Assembly: GCF_017939615.1 (NCBI RefSeq)
Contig: NZ_JAGKSR010000001.1
Span: forward strand, 620,001-684,000
Reading direction: 5' to 3'
Source of the DNA: Microbacterium sp. BLY
Lineage (GTDB): Bacteria > Actinomycetota > Actinomycetes > Actinomycetales > Microbacteriaceae
Length of the DNA: 64,000 bases
How positions within the stretch are numbered: the stretch's first letter is position 1; each line of letters begins with the position of its first letter. Position numbers and translations under genes: made by a program. Positions 17,055 to 24,879 of this stretch are shown piece after piece. The notes under the pieces were generated by a model. It was given only the letters and a program-made list of their open reading frames with translations, made no database searches and was not told the origin of the DNA.

Positions 17055-18302
17055 TCAGCGCAGCACGTCGGACATCTTCGTCAGCACGTCCTGGCTGCTG
17101 ATCTCACCCTGGAACGCCTGCTGGATGAGCGGGTTCCACTCCTTGGCGGCGAGCTCGGCCACCCCCTCCAGCGCCGGCCAGGTCTTGGCGGTGGGGATCG
17201 CGTCGACCGCGACCGCGAGCTGCGGGTCGGACGAGTACGCCTCGGTGTCGATGACCGACTCGAGCACGGGCAACTGACCCTGCGGCGAGGCGGAGATCTT
17301 CTCCATCTGCGCCTCCTCGCTCAGCCAGGAGATCCACTCCCAGGCGGCGTCCTTCTTGTCGGAGCCCTCGAGGATGACGTTGCCGCTCATGCTGCCGAGC
17401 GTGGCGCCCGGCTTCCCGTCCGCCGTGGGGATCGGGACGACGCCGAGCTTGTCGCCGAAGACGCCCTGCAGCTCCTTCAGGGAACCCGGGTGGTGGATCA
17501 TCATGCCGGTGAGGCCCTCGACGAAGTTCGTCTTGACGTCGGCGAAGGCGGCCGTGATCGATCCGGGGGGCGCCGCCTGCAGGTCGGTGACGATGCTGAG
17601 GTAGTCCTCGTTCACCGCGACGCCCTTCGCGTCGTCCAGCACGACCTCGCCGGAGTCGTCGACGACCGACGCGCCGCCGGCGTACATCCACGCGAGCCAC
17701 TGGTCCTGTCCTCCCGCACCGCCGCGGACGTCGATGCCGTAGCGGCCGTCGCCGGTGAGGGCGGCCGCCGCGTCGAGGAGGTCCTGCTGCGTGCGCGGCG
17801 CGTCGAGCCCGAGCTCCTCGAAGTAGTCCGTGCGGTAGTAGAGGTAGAGCGTCGTGTACTGGTGCGGCAGCATGTACACCGCGTCCTCGCCGGGCAGCTG
17901 TCCCGTCGCCCAGAGGGAGTCGACCACGTCATCCGAGGCGTCCCAGCCGGCGACGTACGAGGTGAGGTCGGCGATGGCGCCCTGCGGCGCGAACTGCCCG
18001 AGCCACCAGTCCTTGCTGCGGGCGGCGTCCGGACCGGTGCCGTTCATCGCGGAGGACACGAGCTGGTTCTGGTACTGGTCGAGCGGGATCGTCTCCAGCA
18101 CGACCTTCACGTCGTCCTGTGCGGCGTTGAACTCCTCCGCGAGCTCCGTCCAGGTGGGGTCGGTCGCGTCGTCCTGCCAGAGCCAGTAGGTGATCTCGAC
18201 GGGGCCGTCCCCTTCCCCGGACGGGGCGCTGCCGGCGCAGCCGGTGGCGAGGGCGACGACGCCGAGGGCGGCCAGGGCGGGGAGGATTCGGGTGGATCTC
18301 AT
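17055..18302 (-). CDS. Extracellular sugar-binding lipoprotein of ABC transporter
   Basis: A 415-residue solute-binding protein with a type II signal peptide: a positively charged start, a hydrophobic stretch, and lipobox ATGC at about residues 20-23. It would be anchored to the outer face of the membrane and feed the two downstream permeases. ATG 18302 has a clear AAGGAG site. Expression is probably controlled by the LacI-type operator at 18340-18351. The ligand is unknown but is expected to be the substrate of the enzymes encoded further down the same operon. Confidence 0.9.
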   Translation of the reverse strand: MRSTRILPALAALGVVALATGCAGSAPSGEGDGPVEITYWLWQDDATDPTWTELAEEFNAAQDDVKVVLETIPLDQYQNQLVSSAMNGTGPDAARSKDWWLGQFAPQGAIADLTSYVAGWDASDDVVDSLWATGQLPGEDAVYMLPHQYTTLYLYYRTDYFEELGLDAPRTQQDLLDAAAALTGDGRYGIDVRGGAGGQDQWLAWMYAGGASVVDDSGEVVLDDAKGVAVNEDYLSIVTDLQAAPPGSITAAFADVKTNFVEGLTGMMIHHPGSLKELQGVFGDKLGVVPIPTADGKPGATLGSMSGNVILEGSDKKDAAWEWISWLSEEAQMEKISASPQGQLPVLESVIDTEAYSSDPQLAVAVDAIPTAKTWPALEGVAELAAKEWNPLIQQAFQGEISSQDVLTKMSDVLR

Positions 18303-18339
18303 GATGCGTACTCCTTCGTCGATCAGATGAGGGTCGTGC

Positions 18340-18351
18340 GAAATCGATTTC
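18340..18351 (-). promoter_or_regulatory. LacI-type operator before the binding-protein operon
   Basis: The perfect palindrome GAAATCGATTTC is identical to that at 10611-10622, and the shared minus-strand sequence extends to TGAAATCGATTTCGC. It lies 38 bases before the binding-protein start, in the promoter gap after the FadR-type gene. Confidence 0.75.
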
Positions 18352-18388
18352 AAGACGGGTGCGACAGAACGCGCCGGTGCGGAAAGGG

Positions 18389-19105
18389 TCAGACCGGCAG
18401 CGGGGCCGTGCTGCCGAAGTCGATGTCCGGGTAGCGGTTGCGGACGCCGTAGAAGTGGGCATCCAGCTCGTGGACGGCCCGGCGGGTGTCGCCGGCCTCG
18501 ATCGCATCGATGATGCGACCGTGCATCGCAGCGATGGCCGGGTCCTCCTCGACGGGCTCCTCGCGTCGCGCGGCCGCGAAGACGACCCAGAACGACTGCA
18601 GGAACTGGTCGACGAACGCATTGCCCATCGGCGCGAGCAGCCCGCGGTGGAACTGCTGGTCGAGCTCGGCGAAGCTCTCGTTGCGCAGCGCGCGCTCCAC
18701 CATCTCCTCCGAGAGCAGGCGCAGCCGGGCGAGGTCGGCGGGTTGCAGGCGCGGGATGACCAGGGGCAGCAGGGACGTCTCGAGCGCGTGCCGCACTTCC
18801 AGGAGCTCGCGGGTGGCGGCCTCCGGGTCGTCGACGAAGCCGATCCAGCGGGTGGCGAGATCGGCGGCGCGGAACCCGCGCCACACGCGGCGGGCTCCTT
18901 GCCGGGAGGCCACGATGCCGAACGCTTCGAGCACGCTGAGGGCTTCCCGTATGCGCTGGCGGCCAACCGCGAGCACCGCACCGAGCTCGGCCTCGGTGGG
19001 CAGCGGGTCGCCGATCTCCAGGCCGGAGCGCTGCAGGTGCTGAGCCAGACGTCGCGCGAGCGCGTCCGACAAGTCGGACCCGGTGACCTCGATCTTGTCT
19101 GACAT
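18389..19105 (-). CDS. GntR-family regulator, FadR/FCD subfamily
   Basis: A 238-residue repressor. The N-terminal winged helix contains GDPLPTEAELGAVLAVGRQR, and an FCD-type helical ligand domain follows (RHALETSL, conserved DQQFHRGL). ATG 19105 (MSDKIEV) was preferred over longer forms because an AAGGAG site lies 10 bases upstream. Candidate FadR-type operators (TTGTCnGACAA pattern) occur at 19200-19214, across the start codon and inside the first codons, suggesting strong autoregulation. It directly precedes the binding-protein operon and probably controls it together with the LacI protein. Confidence 0.88.
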   Translation of the reverse strand: MSDKIEVTGSDLSDALARRLAQHLQRSGLEIGDPLPTEAELGAVLAVGRQRIREALSVLEAFGIVASRQGARRVWRGFRAADLATRWIGFVDDPEAATRELLEVRHALETSLLPLVIPRLQPADLARLRLLSEEMVERALRNESFAELDQQFHRGLLAPMGNAFVDQFLQSFWVVFAAARREEPVEEDPAIAAMHGRIIDAIEAGDTRRAVHELDAHFYGVRNRYPDIDFGSTAPLPV

Positions 19106-19149
19106 GTTCCGTTCGCTCCTTCGCGACATCGGCGGAATTCCCGTTACTG

Positions 19150-19179
19150 AGCGTAGACAGTCCTCGCTGGTGTCGTCAA
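19150..19179 (-). promoter_or_regulatory. Promoter of the FadR-type gene
   Basis: On the minus strand TTGACG (19179-19174) is followed after 18 bases by TACGCT (19155-19150), a good sigma-A-type promoter placed 45 bases before ATG 19105. Confidence 0.6.
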
Positions 19180-19199
19180 GTGTCCTTTTCTTCGCGCCC

Positions 19200-19214
19200 A
19201 CTTGTCGGACAAGT
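19200..19214. promoter_or_regulatory. FadR-type operator palindrome
   Basis: ACTTGTCGGACAAGT is a perfect 15-base dyad around one central base and fits the FadR-family pattern TnGTnnnACnA. Related sites lie at 19064-19079 (GTCCGACAAGTCGGAC) and 19095-19104 (TTGTCTGACA). Confidence 0.65.
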
Positions 19215-19219
19215 AAGAC

Positions 19220-19260
19220 CGAGAAAGAATAAAGAAATGCCGCGACCCGAAGGTCGCGGC
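19220..19260 (-). terminator. Rho-independent terminator of the tct/aldolase operon
   Basis: A 9-bp GC stem with a four-base loop (19239-19260, arm GCCGCGACC) is followed on the minus strand by a T-rich tract (19238-19220). It begins 28 bases after the stop of the gene at 19289. Confidence 0.85.
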
Positions 19261-19288
19261 GTCTCATCCCGGCGGTGTGCCGGTCGCG

Positions 19289-20158
19289 TCAGCGATGCGT
19301 GGCCACCACCTGTGCGACGGCGGCCCGCTCGTCGGCGGAGGGCTCGGCGATCGCCATGCGGCAATGAGTGTCGACGACGTCGAGCACGCGGTACGCCTCC
19401 TTCATGCGTGCCATGTCGCCGCCGATGAGGGCGACGACGTCGTCCACGGCGGCCTGGGCGGCGGCGATGGCCTCGGCGTCTCCCGAGCGTCCCGCGTCGG
19501 CGAGTGCGCGGAACGGCTTCGGGATGACGGAGGAGACGCCCGACACCACGCCCTGCGCCCCCGCCTCGACGGCCGCGATGAGGTCGCGGTCGGCGCCGGT
19601 GTAGAGCTCGAAGTCGGCCGGCACCACCGCGCGGTAGGCCGCGATGTCGTCGAGCGAGAGCTCGCTCACCTTGGCCCCCACCACGTTCGGCAGGGCGGCG
19701 ATCCGCACGAGCAGTTCCGGCGAGACCGGGTTCCCGCTGCGCGCGGGGTAGATGTAGACGTACAGGCGCCCGTCACCCACGGCCGACGAGACGGCGCGGT
19801 AGTAGTCGAGGATGGCGTCGTCCGTCGCACGCAGGTAGTACGGCGTGAGGGCGGCGAACTCCGTGGCGCCCAGCTCCTTCGCGATGCCGACGAGTCGCAC
19901 GGCCTCGAAGGTGCTCGGCTGTCCGACGTGCACGACCACGCGCATCCGGTCGGCCAGTTCCTCCAACGCCGCGGCGACGAGCGCGCGGAACTCGGCCGCG
20001 TCCACGGCGGGGAACTCGCCCGTGGTGCCGAGGACGAACGCGCCCTCGTTGCCCGAGTCGGCCACGAACCGGAAGATCGCACGCGACCCCTCGAGGTCGA
20101 GGGTCCCGTCGCGGTGGAACGCGGTGGGGACGGCGGTCAGGATGTCGTAGCGGGTCAC
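19289..20158 (-). CDS. DHDPS-family sugar-acid dehydratase/aldolase
   Basis: A 289-residue (beta/alpha)8 enzyme. The motif GTTGEF is at residues 44-49, Tyr137 (YIYPAR) and Schiff-base Lys163 (VGAKVSE). Family members include 5-dehydro-4-deoxyglucarate dehydratase, 2-keto-3-deoxygluconate aldolase and neuraminate lyase, and the reaction here is not fixed. It is the last gene of the TctCBA operon, its GTG start overlapping the tctA stop by four bases. It therefore probably acts on the carboxylate or sugar acid imported by that transporter. A terminator follows it. Confidence 0.82.
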   Translation of the reverse strand: MTRYDILTAVPTAFHRDGTLDLEGSRAIFRFVADSGNEGAFVLGTTGEFPAVDAAEFRALVAAALEELADRMRVVVHVGQPSTFEAVRLVGIAKELGATEFAALTPYYLRATDDAILDYYRAVSSAVGDGRLYVYIYPARSGNPVSPELLVRIAALPNVVGAKVSELSLDDIAAYRAVVPADFELYTGADRDLIAAVEAGAQGVVSGVSSVIPKPFRALADAGRSGDAEAIAAAQAAVDDVVALIGGDMARMKEAYRVLDVVDTHCRMAIAEPSADERAAVAQVVATHR

Positions 20159-21825
20159 TTCTCGGTCTCCTCGGGGGTCGTGCTCTGGCGGTTCTTGCGG
20201 TCGGCGCGTCCCCGGCGCGTGCCCGCGTCGACGTTGCGGACGGTGGAGGTGAGCAGGTCCGGCTGTGCGGCGAGCTCGTCGTGCGCCTTCTCGATCTGCA
20301 CGATGCTGTCGGTGTGGAGGATCGAGTCCTCCAACGACGCTCGCTCGGCGCGGGGCTTGCGGGCGGCACGGATCGCCGGCATCACGATCGACAGCACGGC
20401 CAGCGCGAGCAGCACGAGGGCGATGGGACTGACGACCTCGAAGAACGGCCGCGTCGGGAGGATCGCGAGGGTCCGGGCGAGGTTCTCCTCGGCGAGCGGA
20501 CCAAGCAGGAGGCCGAGGACCACGGGTCCTGCCGGCACCTGCATGCGCTTGAGCAGGACGCCGATCACACCGAAGACGAGCATCGTGACGACCGTCGACA
20601 GGCTGTTCGAGGTGGCGTACGTCCCGATGATGCAGAAGATGAGGATGCCGCTCCACAGGTACGGCTGCGGCACGTCGAGCAGCTTCACCATGCCCTTCAT
20701 CCGCACCAGGCTGAGCGCGAGCGACAGGAGGGTCGCGACGAGCATGATGCCGACGATCGAGACGACGAGGTCGGGACGGTTGGTGAACAGCGTGGGCCCG
20801 GGGGTGATGCCCCAGATGATCATCGAGCCGATCATGACCGCCATCACGGAGTCCCCGGGGATGCCGAGCGCCATCGTCGTGGTGAGCGAGCCGCCGAGCG
20901 TGGCGCTGGAGGCGGTGTCGGACGCGGCGACGCCCTCGATCGATCCCTTGCCGAACATCTCCGGGTGCTTCGACGCCTTGCGCGCCCGCTCCCAGCCGAT
21001 GAGCCCGGCGATGTCGCCGCCGGCCGCGGGGATGAGGCCGACGCCGAGGCCGACCGCTCCGCCGACCGCGGTCGCACGGCCGCTCTGCTTCAGCTCGGCG
21101 CGGTTCGGCCACCAGCGCCCGAGGCTGGAGATCGGGCGCACGTGCGACTTCCGGTGGGTGAGCAGCTGGTCGAACAGCTCGGCGATGCCGAAGAGGCCGA
21201 TGATGACGGCGATGAAGTTCACGCCCTCGACGAGTTCCAGCACGCCGAACGTGAAGCGCTGGTCGGCGGTGGCCGCGTAGGTGCCGACGCTGCCGAGCAT
21301 GAGCCCGAAGAGTCCGGCGAGGATGCCCTTGAGCATCGACTTCGACGAGATGCCGATCATGATCGCGATGCCGAAGACGACGAGCGCGAACAGCTCCGGC
21401 GACTTGAAGTAGTCGCGGGCGAAGCTGGCGATCGGCACCGCGGCGATCGAGAACAGCACGAGCGAGGCGAGGATGCCGACGGCCGACACGATCGCGGAGA
21501 TCGTCAGCGCGAGACCGGCCCTGCCCTGCTTCGCCATCGGATAGCCGTCGAGGGTCGTGGCGATGGAGGCGGGAGTCCCCGGGGTGTTGATGAGGATGGA
21601 CGGCACCCGGTCGCCGAAGTTCGCCGCGACGTAGATCGTCAGCAGCACCGCCAGGCCCTGCACCGGTTCGAGGGTCATGGTGAAGCCGGCGGCGAGCGCG
21701 ACGGCCATGGTCGCGGTGATGCCAGGGAAGGCACCGACCATGAAGCCGAGGACGAGGCCGACGGCCATGTACAGCAGGATCGAGATGTCGAGGAGCGAGT
21801 TCAGCCCCTCCAGGAGCGCGTTCAC
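20155..21825 (-). CDS. tctA: Tripartite tricarboxylate transporter large permease TctA
   Basis: A 556-residue integral membrane protein. The TctA signature (GFMVGAFPGITATMA, about residues 27-41) and a second, repeated half later in the protein (GLGVGLIPAAGGDIAG) are clear. It forms the main channel of a secondary transporter that takes up carboxylates delivered by TctC. A polar tail of about 60 residues after the last helix is longer than usual. It starts with GTG 21825 overlapping the tctB stop. The known family carries citrate, tartrate, terephthalate and other acids, and the substrate here is unknown. Confidence 0.92.
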   Translation of the reverse strand: MNALLEGLNSLLDISILLYMAVGLVLGFMVGAFPGITATMAVALAAGFTMTLEPVQGLAVLLTIYVAANFGDRVPSILINTPGTPASIATTLDGYPMAKQGRAGLALTISAIVSAVGILASLVLFSIAAVPIASFARDYFKSPELFALVVFGIAIMIGISSKSMLKGILAGLFGLMLGSVGTYAATADQRFTFGVLELVEGVNFIAVIIGLFGIAELFDQLLTHRKSHVRPISSLGRWWPNRAELKQSGRATAVGGAVGLGVGLIPAAGGDIAGLIGWERARKASKHPEMFGKGSIEGVAASDTASSATLGGSLTTTMALGIPGDSVMAVMIGSMIIWGITPGPTLFTNRPDLVVSIVGIMLVATLLSLALSLVRMKGMVKLLDVPQPYLWSGILIFCIIGTYATSNSLSTVVTMLVFGVIGVLLKRMQVPAGPVVLGLLLGPLAEENLARTLAILPTRPFFEVVSPIALVLLALAVLSIVMPAIRAARKPRAERASLEDSILHTDSIVQIEKAHDELAAQPDLLTSTVRNVDAGTRRGRADRKNRQSTTPEETEK

Positions 21826-22361
21826 AGGGGGATCCTCAGGAGCATGCCGAAGACGACGTAGACGAACGCCGTGACGGCGGCGGAGTAGATGACGAGGCTC
21901 AGCCAGCGGCGGTGGCCGTAGAGGAGCATCAGCGCGGCCATGAGCAGGGCGCAGGCGACCGGGAAGACCTCGATCCGGTAGCCGAAGAGGATGACGGAGC
22001 CGAGCGACCAGAGCGCGATGAAGGCGCCGGCGATCGCGATCGTCGCGATCACCCGGAGGACGCCGCCCGGCTGGATGCGCTCGAGATCCTCACGTGTGGG
22101 GGCCGGGCGGGTGATCGCCACGGCGAGCAGGGCGATCGCGATCACGACCCCGGTCACCCCGATGACGAGCGGCCAGAACCGGGCGTCGATCTGCCCGGGG
22201 GCGGCCTCGCGGCGCAGCGGGATCTGCGTGGCGAGGAAGAGGTAGCCGGCGGTGATCGCGAGGGCGGCGGCGGCGAACGCGATCTCGAGGGGACGCGAGG
22301 CGGTCGCCCCCTCGTAGCCGCCCGGCGCGGCCGCCTCGGCCGCGGTGTCGGGGCTGGTCAT
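21822..22361 (-). CDS. tctB: Tripartite tricarboxylate transporter small permease TctB
   Basis: A 179-residue protein with four expected membrane helices after a polar 25-residue N-terminus. The segment ARFWPLVIG after the first helix is typical of TctB. ATG 22361 was chosen because a clear AAGGAG site lies just upstream. It is separated from tctC by a GC-rich 11-bp hairpin, so it may be made in lower amounts than the binding protein. It supports the large permease TctA. Confidence 0.88.
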   Translation of the reverse strand: MTSPDTAAEAAAPGGYEGATASRPLEIAFAAAALAITAGYLFLATQIPLRREAAPGQIDARFWPLVIGVTGVVIAIALLAVAITRPAPTREDLERIQPGGVLRVIATIAIAGAFIALWSLGSVILFGYRIEVFPVACALLMAALMLLYGHRRWLSLVIYSAAVTAFVYVVFGMLLRIPL

Positions 22362-22385
22362 GGTGCTCCTTCGTCGGAGGACGCA

Positions 22386-22411
22386 GTGGGGCCGGCGCGT
22401 GCCGGCCCCAC
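22386..22411 (-). promoter_or_regulatory. Intercistronic hairpin between tctC and tctB
   Basis: A perfect 11-bp stem (GTGGGGCCGGC and its complement) around a GCGT loop follows the tctC stop without a T-tract. It probably protects the 3' end of tctC mRNA or partly terminates, giving excess binding protein. Confidence 0.6.
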
Positions 22412-22420
22412 CGGTGGTGT

Positions 22421-23389
22421 TCAGCCCAGGAGGTCCTGGAACAGGGTGAACTGGTCGTCGACGAACCCGGTCCACTCCGCGGAGTCGCGGTAGACCACGA
22501 GGTTGCCGGCGTCCGCCTGGAACTTCTGGTAGCTCTCGGACTCCACGGCCTCCTTGACGGCGGCCTCGAGGGCGTCGTGCACGTCGTCGGGCAGGCCGGC
22601 CGGTGCGTAGATGCCACCCCAGCCGCCGAAGACGACCTCTTCGCCGATGGCCTCCTCGACGGTCTCGACATCCTCCGCGTCCGGGTGACGCTCGTCGTTC
22701 ATGACCGCGAGGATGCGGACCGCCTCGCCCTGCGCGAGGGCCTCGCCGAGTCCGGAGACGGCGGCGACGGTCTCCCCGGACGCGGCCGCCGCAACCGCCG
22801 TGGCGCCACCGTCGTAGGGGACGGGGGTGAACTCGGCGTCCGTCGCCTGGCCCAGGCCGAGGGTGGCGGCCTCCCAGATGGACCCGGCGCCGGAGTTGGC
22901 GACCGTGACCGCACCGGCCTTGGCCTGGGTCACGAGGTCGTCGAGCGTCTCGATGCCGCTGTTCGCACCGACGGTGATGACGCCGGGGGCCAGCATGATC
23001 TGGCCGAGCAGGTCGAAGTCGTCGGGCATCACGTTCGCGCTCTGGGTGGTGTTGAGCATGGCGATCTCGACGGGCGCGAAGCCGATGACGTAGCCGTCCG
23101 GGTCCTGCGAGCCGACGTACTCCATCGCGAGCGCGCCGGCCGCGCCGGGCATGTTCTCGGGGATGACGCTGACGCCGAGGATCTTCTCCAGCTCGGTGGC
23201 GAGCGCGCGCGACGACAGGTCGGAGCCGCCACCGGGATTCGCCTGGATGATGAGCCGGATGTCGTCCTCGGGATAGGTCGAAGCGGCCCCCTCGCTCTCG
23301 TCGACCTTCGTGCAGGCCGACAGCACCAGGGCGGTGGCGGCGACGGCGGCGAAGGCAGCGGCCGCCCGGGTGATGCGCATGCGGGGCAT
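22421..23389 (-). CDS. tctC: Tripartite tricarboxylate transporter substrate-binding lipoprotein TctC
   Basis: A 322-residue extracytoplasmic binding protein of the Bug/TctC family. The signal peptide ends in lipobox LSAC at about residues 23-26, and the mature part has the family pattern RLIIQANPGGGSDLSSR and later GGATAVAAAASGE. It captures a carboxylate for the TctBA permease. A GAGGAG site seven bases upstream supports ATG 23389. The promoter lies entirely within the 40-bp palindrome upstream, so expression is expected to be tightly repressed without substrate. Confidence 0.9.
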   Translation of the reverse strand: MPRMRITRAAAAFAAVAATALVLSACTKVDESEGAASTYPEDDIRLIIQANPGGGSDLSSRALATELEKILGVSVIPENMPGAAGALAMEYVGSQDPDGYVIGFAPVEIAMLNTTQSANVMPDDFDLLGQIMLAPGVITVGANSGIETLDDLVTQAKAGAVTVANSGAGSIWEAATLGLGQATDAEFTPVPYDGGATAVAAAASGETVAAVSGLGEALAQGEAVRILAVMNDERHPDAEDVETVEEAIGEEVVFGGWGGIYAPAGLPDDVHDALEAAVKEAVESESYQKFQADAGNLVVYRDSAEWTGFVDDQFTLFQDLLG

Positions 23390-23431
23390 CTTTGCTCCTC
23401 TACGTGGGTCGACCGTGTTGTCGACACCGCG

Positions 23432-23472
23432 AGGCTACCAGTGTTGACTGTTAACAGTCAACACTGGTAGCC
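23432..23472 (-). promoter_or_regulatory. Promoter and 40-bp perfect palindromic operator of the tct operon
   Basis: Bases 23433-23472 read identically on both strands. On the minus strand the palindrome contains TTGACT (-35, 23461-23456) and, 18 bases later, TAGCCT (-10, 23437-23432). The central core CTGTTAACAGT also occurs before the GntR-family gene at 32023. The lack of a T-tract argues against a terminator. Confidence 0.8.
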
Positions 23473-23488
23473 GCTCACCCCTCCGGGA

Positions 23489-24853
23489 CTAGCCGGCCGT
23501 GGCGTTCTCGTACGCCCGCATCGCGGCCTCCTGCGCCTCCTTCAGCGCGTCCTCGGGCGACTTGTCCCCGAGCAGCGCCGCGGTGATGGCGTTGTTCAGC
23601 TCGTTCTGGATCTCCTGGCCCGCCGGCGAGGAGCCGAACGACTGCCCGTAGTCCACCACGTCGTAGTAGGTGGAGATGACCTGGTCGAAGCCGGCGTTGC
23701 CGCTGTCGGTGACGAAGGTGTCACGGATCGACTGGTCGGCGGACGGCGACCCGGTGAACAGCCCGGTGTTGATCCCGCCGTCGGTCTTCAGGGTCTCGGC
23801 ACGCGCCTCGCCCGCCGCGGTCCACGCGTCGTCGGAGGTGAGGTTGACCATCCACGCGCACGCCGCCGCGGGGTTCTCCGCCCCGGCCGGGATCACGAAC
23901 GCGGTGCCGGAGGCGACCGAGAACGGCTCCCCATCGGCGTTCCGGAACGGCACGGCCTCGAGGTCGATCTGGTCGGCGTAGGGGCTGAGCACGTTCGGAT
24001 ACCACTGTGCGTTCACCTGCGCGCCGACCTGCTGGGCGACGAACTGGTTCTGATCGCCGAAGGCGTCGAACGAGTCGGTGAAGCTCTTGACGGCCGCGAA
24101 GCCGCCCTGCGCGTCGGTGATCTGCTTGAGCATCTCGATGCCGGCCGCGTTGCTGGGGTCGTCCAGGGTGGGCGCCCCCTTCTCATCGTTGAGCTGGCCG
24201 CCCATGCCGAGGATCCACAGCCCCGCCTGCCCCGTCGCGACCGGGTCGAACCCGAGCCGCGTGGGCACCCCGCCGGACTCCTGGTACATCTTCTCGATCG
24301 CGCCGAGCAGCACGTCGGGCTTCGAGGTGTCGATCTCATCCGCCGTCACCCCCGCCTCGTCGAGCACGGCCTTGTTCAGCAGGATCGCCGGCGGCTGGTA
24401 GAACTGCGGCACCGCCCACACGGCATCGTCGTAGGTGACGTCGTCGACGACGAAGGGGTACCAGTGGTCCCGCGGCGAGACGTCCTGGGCCGCGAAGCAC
24501 TCGTCGAGCGGCATGATGAGGTCTTGCGCGGCGTACGTGGTCACGTACCGGCGGTCCATCTGCACGACGTCGGGCACGTCGCCGCTCGCGATCCGCGTGG
24601 TGAACTTCTGCGCGTCGAAGGCCGTCGCATCGAGGTCGACCTCGACGTCCTTCAGCTGCTCGGCGGCGTAGTCCATGCGCGAGGTCCCGACGTCGTCGGC
24701 GTTCTCGAAGCCCCACGCCTTCAGCGTGCCGCTCGGCTCCGCACCGAAGTCGGCGTCGGCCGCCTGGTCGTCTCCCCCTCCCCCGCCGCACCCGGCGAGG
24801 ACGAGGACGGATGCCGCGGCGACCGCGGTGATTCCCAGCATGCGTGTGCGCAT
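23489..24853 (-). CDS. Extracellular sugar-binding lipoprotein of ABC transporter
   Basis: A 454-residue binding protein with a lipoprotein signal (lipobox LAGC near residues 19-22) followed by a Gly-rich linker. It belongs to the large MalE-like extracellular binding protein group. Unusually it is the last gene of its operon, after both permeases, 26 bases downstream of the MalG-type gene and with its own AAAGGAG site. No degradative enzyme lies nearby, so the ligand cannot be guessed. Confidence 0.9.
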   Translation of the reverse strand: MRTRMLGITAVAAASVLVLAGCGGGGGDDQAADADFGAEPSGTLKAWGFENADDVGTSRMDYAAEQLKDVEVDLDATAFDAQKFTTRIASGDVPDVVQMDRRYVTTYAAQDLIMPLDECFAAQDVSPRDHWYPFVVDDVTYDDAVWAVPQFYQPPAILLNKAVLDEAGVTADEIDTSKPDVLLGAIEKMYQESGGVPTRLGFDPVATGQAGLWILGMGGQLNDEKGAPTLDDPSNAAGIEMLKQITDAQGGFAAVKSFTDSFDAFGDQNQFVAQQVGAQVNAQWYPNVLSPYADQIDLEAVPFRNADGEPFSVASGTAFVIPAGAENPAAACAWMVNLTSDDAWTAAGEARAETLKTDGGINTGLFTGSPSADQSIRDTFVTDSGNAGFDQVISTYYDVVDYGQSFGSSPAGQEIQNELNNAITAALLGDKSPEDALKEAQEAAMRAYENATAG

Positions 24854-24879
24854 GACTGCTCCTTTCGATCTGTGGTTCG

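Noticed and set aside
23433..23472. The 40-bp palindrome considered as a terminator for the upstream binding-protein gene
   Set aside because: No T-tract follows on either strand, a promoter lies inside it and its core is shared with another promoter region.
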